64,000 bases of DNA from Burkholderia sp. MS389 (GCF_016899425.1 NZ_CP045994.1:124001-188000); one strand, 5' to 3'. Positions 1 through 11,170 are shown, numbered from the stretch's first letter. Program-made: numbers and translations. The notes: a model not told the origin generated them from the letters alone.

Positions 1-1
1 T

Positions 2-2332
<2,331 letters not shown>

Positions 2333-2837
2333 AAATATGTTTTGCAGATTGCAGAATCGACCGCGCCGCGATTCGCTGAACGGTTATCGGCGCCCTGTCG
2401 CGCCGAAATCGTCGACGGGCACCGTCGCAATCTGTGGATAACCCGATATTCCGCTGCAAAGTCAATGCTCTGTGGGTGGGATAACCCGGTGGATCATGAC
2501 CGCGCGGCCGATGGCCGATCCGAACAGGAAAATGCCGGCGCGCCCCGTTTCGCGGGCGCGCGACATCGCGCGCACAACGAAAAAATCCGGTTATCCAGCG
2601 ATTTTCCACAGCATGCAGGGGATAACTTAGCTGTGCGATTTTCCGCTCTCGCTTAGAATGTCGGCTTTGCGGACACCGGAACGATGCGTGTCTCTCCGGT
2701 CGCCGCGAACGCGACCGCCGCGTGTGCCTCGCGACGGCCGTGCTGACGCACTCGAGAGAGGGCGTCTGTTTTGAGATGGATTCGATCTCCACACTACGGC
2801 CGCTCGGCCATCCGGGCGGCGGCAAAGCGAAAAGACT
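2333..2837. other. Intergenic region with DnaA-box-like elements
   Basis: About 500 bases with no convincing gene. A perfect DnaA box in reverse orientation (TGTGGATAA) lies at 2433-2441. Related GGGATAAC and TTATCC elements lie near 2478, 2591 and 2619, and TTTTCCACA near 2602. The region must also carry the promoter of the MarR-type gene. One perfect box with degenerate neighbours is too little to call an origin. Confidence 0.45.
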
Positions 2838-3476
2838 ATGAGCGAAGGCGTTTACGGGAACCAGGCTGCGGGACGTGTGACCCACAGCCTGCTGCGGTTG
2901 AGCACGGCCATGCGGAGCGAGGCATGGGATTGGGCGGAAGGCGCTGGCCTGACGCCGACGCAAGGCGAGATTCTCGTGCTGCTGCTGCAGCGCAAGGGCC
3001 CGATGCGGCTCGGCGAGATCGCGCGCGAGACGCAGCTGACCGCGGCCACCACGAGCGATGCGGTCAGCACGCTCGAGACGAAGGGGCTCGTCGAGAAGCG
3101 TCGTGCGCTGGACGACGGCCGGGCATTGGCCGTACGCCTGTCGGCGCGTGGCCGCACGGCCGCGAAGAAGGCGCTGCAATGGCCTGAATTCCTGACGAAA
3201 GCAGTCGGCAAGCTCGGCGCGGACGAGCAGGGCACGTTGTACCGCGCGCTGCTGAAGACGCTGCGCGAGCTGCAGGTGGCCGGTGCGACGCCGCCGCAGC
3301 GCATGTGCCTCACGTGCACGTATTTTCAGCCGGGCAAACCGTCGAAGAAGACGGTGCATCACTGCGCGACGCTCGACCTCGACATGTCCGACAGCGATCT
3401 GCGTCTCGACTGCTCGGTGCAGGAAGAAGCCGACGCGGCGACGCAGAAGAAGACCTGGAAGATTTTCGCAGGCTGA
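2838..3476 (+). CDS. MarR-family regulator with C-terminal cysteine cluster
   Basis: A 212-residue protein. Residues about 15-145 form a MarR winged helix-turn-helix with the recognition segment LTAATTSDAVSTLETKGLVEKRR and a DDGRA wing. After it comes an unusual tail with Cys157, Cys160, His174, His175, Cys176 and Cys192 (C-x2-C-x15-C-x15-C), which looks able to bind zinc or an iron-sulfur cluster. MarR proteins are usually 140-160 residues, so the tail is an addition. Targets are unknown; the amidotransferase gene 25 bases downstream is probably in the same transcript. Confidence 0.85.
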   Translation: MSEGVYGNQAAGRVTHSLLRLSTAMRSEAWDWAEGAGLTPTQGEILVLLLQRKGPMRLGEIARETQLTAATTSDAVSTLETKGLVEKRRALDDGRALAVRLSARGRTAAKKALQWPEFLTKAVGKLGADEQGTLYRALLKTLRELQVAGATPPQRMCLTCTYFQPGKPSKKTVHHCATLDLDMSDSDLRLDCSVQEEADAATQKKTWKIFAG

Positions 3477-3501
3477 CGTCCGTCGATCGACCGGGAGGCC
3501 G

Positions 3502-4215
3502 ATGATGAACGCTGAAGTCGTGGCGATCCGCCACGTGCATTTCGAGGATCTCGGGAGCTTCGAGCAGGTGCTCGGCGAACGCGGTCGACGGGTGCGCTAT
3601 GTCGATGTCGGATCGTCGCGGGTCGAGGTGCTCGACGTGCTCGAGCCGTCGCTGCTCGTCGTGCTCGGCGGGCCGCTCAGCGTGTACGACGACGCGCAGT
3701 ATCCGACGATCGCGCCGCTGCTGGCGCTCGTGCGCCAGCGCATCGACGCGGGGCTGCCGATCCTCGGCATCTGCCTCGGCGCGCAGTTCATCGCGCGGGC
3801 GCTCGGGGCGCGCGTCTATCCGGCCGCGCAGCACGAGCTCGGCTGGGCGCCGCTGACGCTCACCGATGCCGGCCGCGCGTCGCCGCTGCGCCATCTCGAC
3901 GGCGCGACGACATCGATGCTGCACTGGCATGGCGATACGTTCGACCTGCCGGGCGGTGCGATCCATCTCGCGTCGACGCCGGCCTGCCACCACCAGGCAT
4001 TCGCATGGGGGCAGCACGTGCTGGCGCTGCAATGTCATCCCGAGATCCGTACCGATCGCTTCGAACCGTGGCTGATCGCGAACGCCGGCGAAATCGCCGC
4101 GACGCCCGGCATCGACGCGCGTCAGTTGCGCGCCGATACCGCGCAGCACGGCCCCGCGCTCGAGACGGCCGCACGGCATATGTTCGCGGAGTGGCTCGGT
4201 AGCGTCGGGCTCTGA
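3502..4215 (+). CDS. Class I glutamine amidotransferase
   Basis: A 237-residue stand-alone class I glutamine amidotransferase. The nucleophile elbow GICLGAQ places Cys91, and QCHPEIR places His179 and Glu181, so the Cys-His-Glu triad is complete. Enzymes of this kind hydrolyse an amide (often glutamine or a gamma-glutamyl compound) and are commonly annotated as GMP synthase-like. A GGGAGG ribosome-binding site at 3493 precedes two adjacent ATGs (3502, 3505). It follows the MarR gene in the same direction. No acceptor domain is present, so the substrate is unknown. Confidence 0.85.
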   Translation: MMNAEVVAIRHVHFEDLGSFEQVLGERGRRVRYVDVGSSRVEVLDVLEPSLLVVLGGPLSVYDDAQYPTIAPLLALVRQRIDAGLPILGICLGAQFIARALGARVYPAAQHELGWAPLTLTDAGRASPLRHLDGATTSMLHWHGDTFDLPGGAIHLASTPACHHQAFAWGQHVLALQCHPEIRTDRFEPWLIANAGEIAATPGIDARQLRADTAQHGPALETAARHMFAEWLGSVGL

Positions 4216-4434
4216 CGTCGCGGGCGGTCCCGTCCGCCGGAAAGGATTGGCCCGGCCTGCATCCGTTGAGGGCCGGCGCATCGCCTTACATCGCCTATTC
4301 CGTTTGTTCCACGCCCCGCCGGCGTCCGGCCGGCCATACCTGACCATCCGCTTACTGCGGAGCGCGCTGTCTGCACGCTTCAGGCGTGCGTGCTACGCTC
4401 GTCCGCTCTTTCCCTTTCCTGGCGAGCGGCTTCC

Positions 4435-5547
4435 ATGACTGCGCTGTTTTCTCCGTTCACGCTGCGCGGCGTGACCCTTCCGAACCGGATCGTGATCTCC
4501 CCGATGTGCCAGTACTCGGCCGAACGCGGCGAAGCGACCGACTGGCACATGATTCACCTCGGCCATCTCGCGCTGTCGGGCGCCGGGCTGCTGTGCATCG
4601 AAGCGACCGCGGTGGAACCCGACGGACGCATCACCCATGGCGACCTCGGCCTGTGGGACGACGTGACCGAAGCCGCGCTGAAGCCGGTGCTGGCCGCGAT
4701 CCGCAAGCATTCGCCGATCCGCATCGCGATGCAGTTGTCGCATGCGGGGCGCAAGGCGTCGAGTGCGGCGCCGTGGGAGGGGGGCCAGCTCGTGCCGGTC
4801 GCCGACGGCGGCTGGCTGCCGCATGGCCCGTCGGCCGTTCCGCACAAGGACGGCGAGACGCCGCCGCTCGCGCTCGATGCGGCGGGCCTGAACCGCATCC
4901 GCGAAGCGTTCGCGGCGTCGGCCCGGCGGGCCGCGCGGCTCGGCATCGATGCGATCGAAGTGCACGCGGCGCACGGCTACCTGCTGCATCAGTTCCTGTC
5001 GCCGCTCGCGAACCGGCGCACCGACGAATACGGCGGCTCGCGCGAAAACCGGATGCGGTTTCCGCTCGAGATCTTCGAGATCGTGCGCGCCGCGTTTCCG
5101 GACGATCGGCCGGTCGGCGTGCGCGTGTCCGCGACCGACTGGGTCGAAGGCGGCTGGGAACTCGACGATACGATCGCGTTCGCGCACGAACTGCAGCGCC
5201 GCGGCTGCGACTGGATCGACGTGTCGTCCGGCGGCGTGTCGCCGCTGCAGAAGATTCCGCTGTCGCCCGGCTATCAGGTGCCGTTCGCGCAGGCCGTGAA
5301 GCGGGCGGTCGGCATGCCGACGATCGCGGTCGGCCTGATCAACGAACCCGAGCATGCGAACCGGCTGATCGAGGCCGGCGATGCCGATTTCGTCGCGATG
5401 GCGCGCGCGATGCTGTACGACCCGCGCTGGCCGTGGCATGCGGCGGCCGAGCTCGGCGCGCAGGTGACGGCGCCGCCGCAGTACTGGCGCTCGCAGCCGC
5501 GCGAGCACAAGGCGCTGTTCGGCGACGTCGCGTTCGGCCAGCGCTGA
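4435..5547 (+). CDS. NADH:flavin oxidoreductase, Old Yellow Enzyme family (YqjM-like)
   Basis: A 370-residue FMN-dependent TIM-barrel oxidoreductase. The N-terminus (FTLRGVTLPNRIVISPMCQYS), the substrate-binding HAAHGYLLHQFLSP segment and NRRTDEYGGS are hallmarks of the YqjM-like subgroup, which reduces activated C=C bonds using NAD(P)H. The Cys in SPMCQYS corresponds to the redox-tuning cysteine of YqjM. The ATG at 4435 sits immediately before the conserved N-terminus. A strong hairpin terminator follows at 5630. The physiological substrate is unknown. Confidence 0.88.
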   Translation: MTALFSPFTLRGVTLPNRIVISPMCQYSAERGEATDWHMIHLGHLALSGAGLLCIEATAVEPDGRITHGDLGLWDDVTEAALKPVLAAIRKHSPIRIAMQLSHAGRKASSAAPWEGGQLVPVADGGWLPHGPSAVPHKDGETPPLALDAAGLNRIREAFAASARRAARLGIDAIEVHAAHGYLLHQFLSPLANRRTDEYGGSRENRMRFPLEIFEIVRAAFPDDRPVGVRVSATDWVEGGWELDDTIAFAHELQRRGCDWIDVSSGGVSPLQKIPLSPGYQVPFAQAVKRAVGMPTIAVGLINEPEHANRLIEAGDADFVAMARAMLYDPRWPWHAAAELGAQVTAPPQYWRSQPREHKALFGDVAFGQR

Positions 5548-5553
5548 GCGCAT

Positions 5554-5569
5554 CGCGCAATATTGCGCG
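5554..5569. repeat. 16-bp perfect palindrome
   Basis: A perfect dyad centred on AATATT with CGCGC/GCGCG arms lies just after the oxidoreductase stop codon. Flanking CATCGCG and CGCGATG extend the symmetry. It could be an operator or an RNA hairpin; there is no T-run. Confidence 0.4.
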
Positions 5570-5629
5570 CGATGTTGAACGAAGCAATATCGAACGTGTA
5601 GGATGCGGATGATTCGCCGCATGCCCCGA

Positions 5630-5655
5630 CGCGGCACCGACCGGTGCCGCGTTTT
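5630..5655 (+). terminator. Intrinsic terminator after the OYE gene
   Basis: A 10-base perfect inverted repeat (CGCGGCACCG / CGGTGCCGCG, effectively nine pairs with a four-base loop) is followed by TTTT. Confidence 0.7.
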
Positions 5656-5724
5656 CGTTTGGCGCGGCGCCCGGCCGCGATCGCGGTCGCTTCCGTTCAA
5701 GTCGTCTTCACAAGGATTGGTTCG

Positions 5725-6255
5725 ATGAGTTCACGCAGGATCGCGGTGCGCCGCTCGGGAGTACACGGCAAGGGCGTGTTCGCCGTGGCGCCGATCAAGG
5801 CCGGCGAACGCGTAGTGGAATACAAGGGCGAGCGAATCTCGTGGAAGGAAGCGCTGCGCCGTCATCCGCACGACCCGAGCGAGCCGAATCATACGTTCTA
5901 CTTCGCACTCGACGAAGGCGGCGTGATCGACGGCAAGGTCGACGGCAACAGCGCGCGCTGGATCAATCATTCGTGCGCGCCGAACTGCGAAGCCGAGGAA
6001 GTCAAAGGCCGCGTGTATATCCACGCGCTGCGCGATATCGGCCCGGAAGAGGAGCTGTTCTACGACTACGGCCTCGTGATCGACGCGAAGCTGACGAAGA
6101 AGCTCAAGCGCGAATACGCGTGCCACTGCGGTGCGGAATCGTGCCGCGGCACGTTGCTCGCGACGTCCGACGAAGGCGGGAAGAAGAAAAAGAAGAAGGA
6201 CAAGAAGGACGGCAAGCCTGCGTCCGGTTCGAAGGACAAGAAGAACAGGAAGTGA
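5725..6255 (+). CDS. SET-domain protein lysine methyltransferase with Lys-rich tail
   Basis: A 176-residue bacterial SET-domain protein. It has the SET core motifs GVHGKGVFA (12-20), RWINHSC (78-84) and FYDYG (112-116), followed by a post-SET CxCx4C (Cys133, 135, 140) that with the NHSC cysteine would form the zinc site seen in active methyltransferases. Residues 153-176 form a tail very rich in lysine. SET enzymes transfer a methyl group from S-adenosylmethionine to lysine side chains. The start at 5725 follows an AAGGATTGG ribosome-binding site. The substrate is unknown; the basic tail might bind nucleic acid or be self-methylated. Confidence 0.88.
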   Translation: MSSRRIAVRRSGVHGKGVFAVAPIKAGERVVEYKGERISWKEALRRHPHDPSEPNHTFYFALDEGGVIDGKVDGNSARWINHSCAPNCEAEEVKGRVYIHALRDIGPEEELFYDYGLVIDAKLTKKLKREYACHCGAESCRGTLLATSDEGGKKKKKKDKKDGKPASGSKDKKNRK

Positions 6256-6260
6256 TGCAG

Positions 6261-6285
6261 GCGGCAGCGCATCGCGCGCTGCCGC
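6261..6285 (+). terminator. Hairpin after the SET gene (weak terminator)
   Basis: A 10-bp perfect inverted repeat (GCGGCAGCGC / GCGCTGCCGC) with a five-base loop starts five bases after the SET stop codon. It lacks a proper T-run, so termination is only possible, not clear. Confidence 0.45.
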
Positions 6286-6400
6286 GGTCGTTTCAGCCCG
6301 CGGCTGCCGCGTCGTGGCGGCCCGGCGTTCGCTTTCCTTTTCCGGCGGGCCGCCCGGTCGACGGGCCAGCGGTTGCCCGCCGCGACTCGCTGGTGATCGC

Positions 6401-7885
6401 TCAGTGCGTCGGCGCCGCGGCCGGCGTTTCGCTGGCCGGTTTTTCCGTCCGCGTCGCGAGCGGCACCCGCACCACGAAGCGCGAGCCGCCTTCCGATGCA
6501 TCCTCGTACGACACGGTGCCGCCGTGCATCGCGATGATGTCGTGCACGATCGCGAGCCCGAGCCCGGCGCCGGTTTCGACACCGTTGCCGCTTTGCGCGT
6601 CGCCGCGGAAGAAGCGCTTGAACAGGTCGGCCTGCTGGTTCGCGGGCACGCCGGGGCCGTTGTCCTCGACGACGATCTCGGCGGCCGGCTGGCTGTCCTC
6701 GAGCGCGGCGCGCGCGACGTTCACCGTGATCCGCGCGCCGTCCGGCCGCGCGAGCGGCACGTACTTCAGTGCATTGTCGAGCAGGTTCGCGATCACCTCG
6801 CGCAGCAGCACCGGGTTGCCGCGCACGATCAGCTTCTCGTCGTCGCCCGGCTCGTCGCTGCGCTGGAAGCCGAGGTCGACGTGCGACGCGAGCGCGCGCG
6901 GCACCCATTCGGCGCCGGTCTCGAACGCCATCGCCGCGAGATCGACGTCGACGAAGCGCGCGGCCTGTTCGCCCGGCTCGGCCCGCGCGAGCGACAGCAA
7001 CTGATTGGACAGCCGTACCGCGCGGTCGGCGGCCGCGCGCAGCTCGCGCACCGCGGCGAAGGTCTGGTGCGGGTCGCGCGCGACGGCCGCCTGCTCGGCA
7101 TGCAGCTTCACCGCGGTGAGCGGCGTGCGCAACTGGTGGGCAGCATCGGCGATGAACTTGCGCTGCGCGTCGAGCGCGGTCTTCAGGCGGCCGAGCAGCG
7201 CGTTCATCGCGCTGGTCAGCGGCCGGATCTCCAGCGGCACGTCGGTTTCGTCGACCGGTTCCAGCGACGTATGGGTTTGCCGGTTCAGCGAATCGGCGAG
7301 ATGCGTGAGCGGGCCCAACTGCTGGTTCACGACGCGCCATACGATGCCCCAGCCCGCGAGCAGCAGCAACAGCAGCGGCATCATGATCGCGACGAGGAAT
7401 TCGGCCGCGATCCGGTAGCGGTGCCGCACCGGCTGCGCGACTTCGACGACCATCGGCCGGCCGCCCTCGACGTTGTCGACGCGCACCTGCGCGACCCGGA
7501 CCGCGCGATTGTCGTATTCGGCCTCGAACACGTACGCGTGATGCATGCGGCGCACGTTGATGCCCTGCAGCGGCAGCTTCGGATCGCCGGCGAGTTCCTC
7601 CTCGCCGTCGCTGATCCGGTAGATCAGCGCTTCGGCTGGATCGGAGAACATCGCCTGCGCGAGCGGCGGCACCGTGAACGGCGCGTCGGGGCCGGCGATC
7701 TGGATCTGCTTGGAGATCGCGGTCGCGAGATCGGCGAGCGAGCGGTCGATCACGTGCTGCGTGTATTGCCACGCGAGCCAGTAGGCGATCAGGCCGCTCA
7801 TCAGCGCGAGCATCGACAGCGGGGCGGCGAGGCGCCGGAGCAGCGAGCGGCGCAGGCTGGTGGTCACAGCCGGATCAGAAGACAT
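6401..7885 (-). CDS. Two-component sensor histidine kinase (TctE-like)
   Basis: A 494-residue inner-membrane sensor kinase. It has a first membrane helix near residues 16-38, a periplasmic domain of about 120 residues resembling the 2CSK_N sensor domain, a second helix near 163-185, a HAMP-like linker, then a HisKA domain with the phospho-acceptor His250 in AHQLRTPL. An HATPase_c domain follows with an N box (ANLLDNALKYV), G1 (VEDNGPGVP) and G2 (GAGLGLAI). The ATG at 7885 was preferred to a TTG four codons earlier; neither has a strong ribosome-binding site. The partner regulator lies 120 bases upstream on the same strand. The signal is unknown; TctE-like kinases often respond to carboxylates. 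Confidence 0.88.
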   Translation of the reverse strand: MSSDPAVTTSLRRSLLRRLAAPLSMLALMSGLIAYWLAWQYTQHVIDRSLADLATAISKQIQIAGPDAPFTVPPLAQAMFSDPAEALIYRISDGEEELAGDPKLPLQGINVRRMHHAYVFEAEYDNRAVRVAQVRVDNVEGGRPMVVEVAQPVRHRYRIAAEFLVAIMMPLLLLLLAGWGIVWRVVNQQLGPLTHLADSLNRQTHTSLEPVDETDVPLEIRPLTSAMNALLGRLKTALDAQRKFIADAAHQLRTPLTAVKLHAEQAAVARDPHQTFAAVRELRAAADRAVRLSNQLLSLARAEPGEQAARFVDVDLAAMAFETGAEWVPRALASHVDLGFQRSDEPGDDEKLIVRGNPVLLREVIANLLDNALKYVPLARPDGARITVNVARAALEDSQPAAEIVVEDNGPGVPANQQADLFKRFFRGDAQSGNGVETGAGLGLAIVHDIIAMHGGTVSYEDASEGGSRFVVRVPLATRTEKPASETPAAAPTH

Positions 7886-7905
7886 TTCGACGGGCAAAAG
7901 GATAA

Positions 7906-7928
7906 GCGCCGCTCACGGGGAGCGGCGC
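7906..7928 (-). promoter_or_regulatory. Hairpin between response regulator and kinase genes
   Basis: A perfect 9-bp inverted repeat (GCGCCGCTC / GAGCGGCGC) with a five-base loop lies in the spacer of the two-component operon. On the coding strand it is followed by TTATCCTTTTG. It could reduce read-through into the kinase gene. Confidence 0.45.
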
Positions 7929-8005
7929 GGTCGTGCGCCGGGAACGGCGACGCAGAGCAGCACGCGTGCGCCGGCGGCACGCGGCCGGCCGGCGCGCGGC
8001 GTCGC

Positions 8006-8698
8006 TCAGACACTCGCCGTCTGGCGGATTTCCTGCAGCAGGTAGCCGAAGCCGCGCACCGTGACGATTTCGACCCGGCACTGCTCGAGTTTCTTGCGGA
8101 CGCGGTGCACGTAGACTTCGATCGCGGTGTCGCCGAGATCGCCGCCGAAGTGCGTGAGGTGATCCTGCAACTGCGCCTTGCTGACGACGCGGCCGTGCCG
8201 CAGCAGCAGCATTTCCAGTACCGCGAATTCGCGCGGCGACAGTTCGAGCGGCTTGTCGTCGTTGAAGATGCGGCGGTCGACGCCCGACAGGCGGACGCCG
8301 CCGAGCGACACTTCGGGACGCGGCATGTCGCTGTGCGGGCCGCTGCGGCGCATCACCGCGCGGATACGCGCTTCGAGCTCGGCCGGCTCGAACGGCTTGA
8401 GCATGTAATCGTCGGCGCCGGAGTTCAGGCCCTGGATCCGGTCGTTCAGCTCGTCGCGGGCGGTCAGCACGATCACCGGCGTGTGGCGGTTGGTCTGGCG
8501 AAAGCGCGTGAGCAGCGTCATGCCGTCGATGCCCGGCAGGCCGAGGTCGAGGATCACGAGTTCGTGGCGGTTCTGTGCCAGCGCCTGTTCGGCAAAGATG
8601 CCGTCATGCACCATGTCGACGGTGAAGCCAGCCTGCTCGAGGCTGCTCTGGATACCGCGTGCGATGGGGCGGTCGTCTTCGATCAGAAGGAGTCGCAT
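8006..8698 (-). CDS. OmpR-family response regulator (TctD-like)
   Basis: A 230-residue response regulator: a receiver domain (1-120) with acidic pocket IEDD (6-9), phospho-acceptor Asp51 in VILDLGLPG, the switch threonine in VLTAR and Lys in LKPF, then an OmpR-type winged helix (about 130-225, LSPREFAVLEML ... VYVHRVRKKL). It would bind promoter DNA when phosphorylated by the kinase encoded just downstream. A GAAGGAG ribosome-binding site precedes the ATG. It is divergent from the small gene at 8821. Confidence 0.92.
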   Translation of the reverse strand: MRLLLIEDDRPIARGIQSSLEQAGFTVDMVHDGIFAEQALAQNRHELVILDLGLPGIDGMTLLTRFRQTNRHTPVIVLTARDELNDRIQGLNSGADDYMLKPFEPAELEARIRAVMRRSGPHSDMPRPEVSLGGVRLSGVDRRIFNDDKPLELSPREFAVLEMLLLRHGRVVSKAQLQDHLTHFGGDLGDTAIEVYVHRVRKKLEQCRVEIVTVRGFGYLLQEIRQTASV

Positions 8699-8820
8699 GA
8701 AGTTCGCTCAAGTACAATGGGTTGGCGGTTCAGGCACGCGGACAGCACGAAGCCGTTTCCACAGGAACGCCGCATCGCCTGACATCAAGCATGGCGGCCA
8801 GCGAACGATTAAATCCAATC

Positions 8821-9051
8821 ATGTCCGATATTTCGATCCACGACCTCGAAGCCGCGATCAATTTCTGGCGCGCCCGCTCGCCGTCGAGCGGCGACGAACT
8901 CAAACTCTGCGAAGAGGCCAGCGCGCTCTCCAAGCCGTATGCGCTGCTGATTGTACAGCGCGAAAGCGCGCTGCAACTGGAAGGTTTGGACCCCAAGGCG
9001 CGGAAAGCGTACGAGACTTACGTGCGCCTTAAGGATGGCTTGGAAAGCTGA
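8821..9051 (+). CDS. Small DUF3717-type protein
   Basis: A 76-residue acidic, helical protein resembling the DUF3717 family found mainly in Burkholderiales. It begins MSDISIHDLEAAINFWR and has no signal peptide, membrane helix or known motif. The ATG at 8821 fits the family N-terminus, although the frame stays open upstream. It is divergent from the two-component genes and convergent with phhB. Function unknown. Confidence 0.75.
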   Translation: MSDISIHDLEAAINFWRARSPSSGDELKLCEEASALSKPYALLIVQRESALQLEGLDPKARKAYETYVRLKDGLES

Positions 9052-9142
9052 AGGCTTTCGCTGAGTACATCCTAGAAAACGTTCAGCGAAATGAAAAGTT
9101 GACGCGCCGCGCACGGAAAGCGCGCGGCGGCGGAGACGGGAT

Positions 9143-9451
9143 TCAGGCGCCCGGTTGCGCGTGCGCGGCGGCGCCGTCGATGAACCGCGCGAGTTCGATG
9201 TCGCGTTCGGTCAGGCCGTCGGCGTCGTGGGTCGACAGCGTGACGTCGACGCGGTTGTACACGTTGAACCATTCCGGATGGTGGTTCATTTCCTGCGCCT
9301 TGATCGCGACGCGCGTCATGAAGCCGAATGCCTCGTTGAAATCGGCGAAGCGCAGGCGGCGCTGGATCGCGTCGCGGCCCGGCACGGCCGTCCACTGCGG
9401 CAGGCCTTCGAGCCGGGTCTTGCGTTCTTCGGATGTGAGCTTGTGGATCAT
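9143..9451 (-). CDS. phhB: 4a-hydroxytetrahydrobiopterin dehydratase (pterin carbinolamine dehydratase)
   Basis: A 102-residue PCD/DCoH-family protein. The motif around [17 protein letters not shown] carries the conserved histidines and aromatic residues of the pterin site. It dehydrates the 4a-carbinolamine formed when PhhA hydroxylates phenylalanine, so that the cofactor can be recycled. The ATG at 9451 follows a good ribosome-binding site on the reverse strand (GAGAGGTGCAAG). It is 130 bases downstream of phhA on the same strand and is probably co-transcribed with it. Confidence 0.93.
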   Translation of the reverse strand: MIHKLTSEERKTRLEGLPQWTAVPGRDAIQRRLRFADFNEAFGFMTRVAIKAQEMNHHPEWFNVYNRVDVTLSTHDADGLTERDIELARFIDGAAAHAQPGA

Positions 9452-9581
9452 CTTGCACCTCTCGTTCGGTAACGGCGCCCGCGCGCGGCTGCGCCGCGCG
9501 GCGAAGCCGGCATCGTTCATTGTTCCATAGTTGCGGAAAGGACGACGGGCGGCCGGCAACCGGCAGCCGACGGCCGGCGCG

Positions 9582-10481
9582 TCACGCGTCGGCGTCGGCG
9601 TCGTCGGGCCAGCCTTCGCCCGTGCCGCGATGCAGTACGCGATCGGTGTCGAGCACCGCGCCGGCCGCGAATTCGGGCAGCCCCGCGAGCCGGTCGGCCA
9701 GCGCGCGGCCATCGACGTCGGCGAGCGCGAACAGCTGCGCGAAATCGTCGATTACGAAGTAGGTCTTCTGGAACGTGTCGATCCGGTACTTCGTGCGCAT
9801 CACGCGCTCGAGGTCGAACCCGAGCCGGTTCGGCGCCGCGCTTTCGAGGCTGTACAGGCTTTCGCCCTTGCTCGACACGATCCCGGCGCCGTAGATCGAC
9901 AGCCCGTTCGTGCCGCGCGGATCGCGGATCAGCCCGAATTCCACCGTATACCAATAGAGGCGCGCGAGCCGCGCCAGCGCCGCTTCGTCGTCGGCGACCG
10001 CGAGCGCGGTGCGGCCGTACGCCTGCATGTAGTCGGCGAACACCGGGTCGATCAGCAGCGGCACGTGGCCGAACAGGTCGTGGAAGCAGTCGGGTTCCTG
10101 CAGGTAGTCGAGCTGGTCGGGACGGCGCATCCACCAGGTGACCGGGAAACGCCGGTTCGCGAGATGCGCGAAGAACACGCGGTCGGGCACGAGGCCGGGC
10201 ACCGCGACGATTTCCCAGCCGGTCGCGGGCTTCAGCTGACGGTTCACGTCGGCGAACGACGGCACGCGATCGGCCGGCAGCGCGATCTTGCCGAGCCCGG
10301 CGACGAACGGGTCGCACGCGCGGCCGCGCAGCAGCGCCGACTGGCGCGCATAGAGCTGCTTCCACACCGCGTGGTCTACCTGGCCGTAGCGCTGCAGCGG
10401 CTGGTCGATGGTGAAATCGGCGCGGGTTTCGAGACCCGCATCGAACTGCTCCTGCAGTTTCGCGGTGACGACGGTGGACAT
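9582..10481 (-). CDS. phhA: Phenylalanine-4-hydroxylase
   Basis: A 299-residue aromatic amino-acid hydroxylase of the short bacterial type, with no regulatory ACT domain. The iron ligands are His134 and His139 in [10 protein letters not shown] and Glu181 in WYTVEFGL. It converts phenylalanine to tyrosine with O2 and a tetrahydropterin, the first step of phenylalanine catabolism; PhhB downstream recycles the pterin. The ATG at 10481 gives the standard length; an in-frame extension upstream runs into the divergent promoter region and was rejected. A divergent Lrp-type gene 137 bases away is the likely regulator. Confidence 0.95.
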   Translation of the reverse strand: MSTVVTAKLQEQFDAGLETRADFTIDQPLQRYGQVDHAVWKQLYARQSALLRGRACDPFVAGLGKIALPADRVPSFADVNRQLKPATGWEIVAVPGLVPDRVFFAHLANRRFPVTWWMRRPDQLDYLQEPDCFHDLFGHVPLLIDPVFADYMQAYGRTALAVADDEAALARLARLYWYTVEFGLIRDPRGTNGLSIYGAGIVSSKGESLYSLESAAPNRLGFDLERVMRTKYRIDTFQKTYFVIDDFAQLFALADVDGRALADRLAGLPEFAAGAVLDTDRVLHRGTGEGWPDDADADA

Positions 10482-10618
10482 GATCAGGCTCTGCACGCTG
10501 GGTTGGGACCATGCAAGTGTAGAGCGGGCGACGCGCGGATTGGGCGCATAGTTGGCGTCAATTCGCTTAGTGATGCGATAATTGCGCATCAAATAACGAA
10601 TCAATGCGGAGAATGCTC

Positions 10619-11104
10619 ATGCTGGAACTCGATCACTTCGATCTCGCGTTGCTGGACGTGCTGCAGCGCTTCGGTCGCGCGACGCATCAGCAGCTGGGCG
10701 AGCAGGTGCCGCTGTCGCCGTCGCAGATCGGCCGGCGGCTGCAGCGGCTGGAGGCGGCCGGCGTGATCGAAGGCTACCGCGTGATGCTGCGACCCGAAAA
10801 GCTCGGGCTCGGCGTGACCGCGTTCACGAGCCTGAAGCTCAAGCATCACGGCGATTCGATCATCGAGCAGTTCCAGCAGCAGATCGACGTGCTGCCCGAA
10901 GTGCTCGAATGTCATGCGGTGGTGGGCGATGCCGACTACCTGCTGCGGATCGTCGCGCCGGATCTCAACGCGCTGTCGCAGTTCGTGATGAAGAAGCTGA
11001 TGCGGGTGCCGGGCGTCGACAGCGTGCGCTCGAACATCGTGCTGACGACCTTCAAGCGCAACGGTGCATTGCCGCTCGCGCATCTCGCGCCGGGCGCCGC
11101 GTGA
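10619..11104 (+). CDS. Lrp/AsnC-family transcriptional regulator
   Basis: A 161-residue Lrp/AsnC regulator: an N-terminal helix-turn-helix (about 8-55, including LSPSQIGRRLQRLEAAGVI) and a C-terminal RAM ligand-binding domain (65-150). Three ATGs are in frame; the one at 10619 was chosen because the GGAG at 10608-10611 then lies seven bases upstream. It is divergently transcribed from phhA, the usual arrangement for a regulator of phenylalanine catabolism, with an aromatic amino acid as the probable ligand. That role is inferred from position only. Confidence 0.9.
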   Translation: MLELDHFDLALLDVLQRFGRATHQQLGEQVPLSPSQIGRRLQRLEAAGVIEGYRVMLRPEKLGLGVTAFTSLKLKHHGDSIIEQFQQQIDVLPEVLECHAVVGDADYLLRIVAPDLNALSQFVMKKLMRVPGVDSVRSNIVLTTFKRNGALPLAHLAPGAA

Positions 11105-11170
11105 CGGGGACGCGGCCGCGGCATCGGCGCTGAAGGCGGCACGCGCCGTACCGCCTTCGCTGGGGCCGGA

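Noticed and set aside
2333..2837. Possible replication origin from clustered GGATAAC elements
   Set aside because: Only one perfect DnaA box, no AT-rich unwinding region and no dnaA, dnaN or rpmH nearby.
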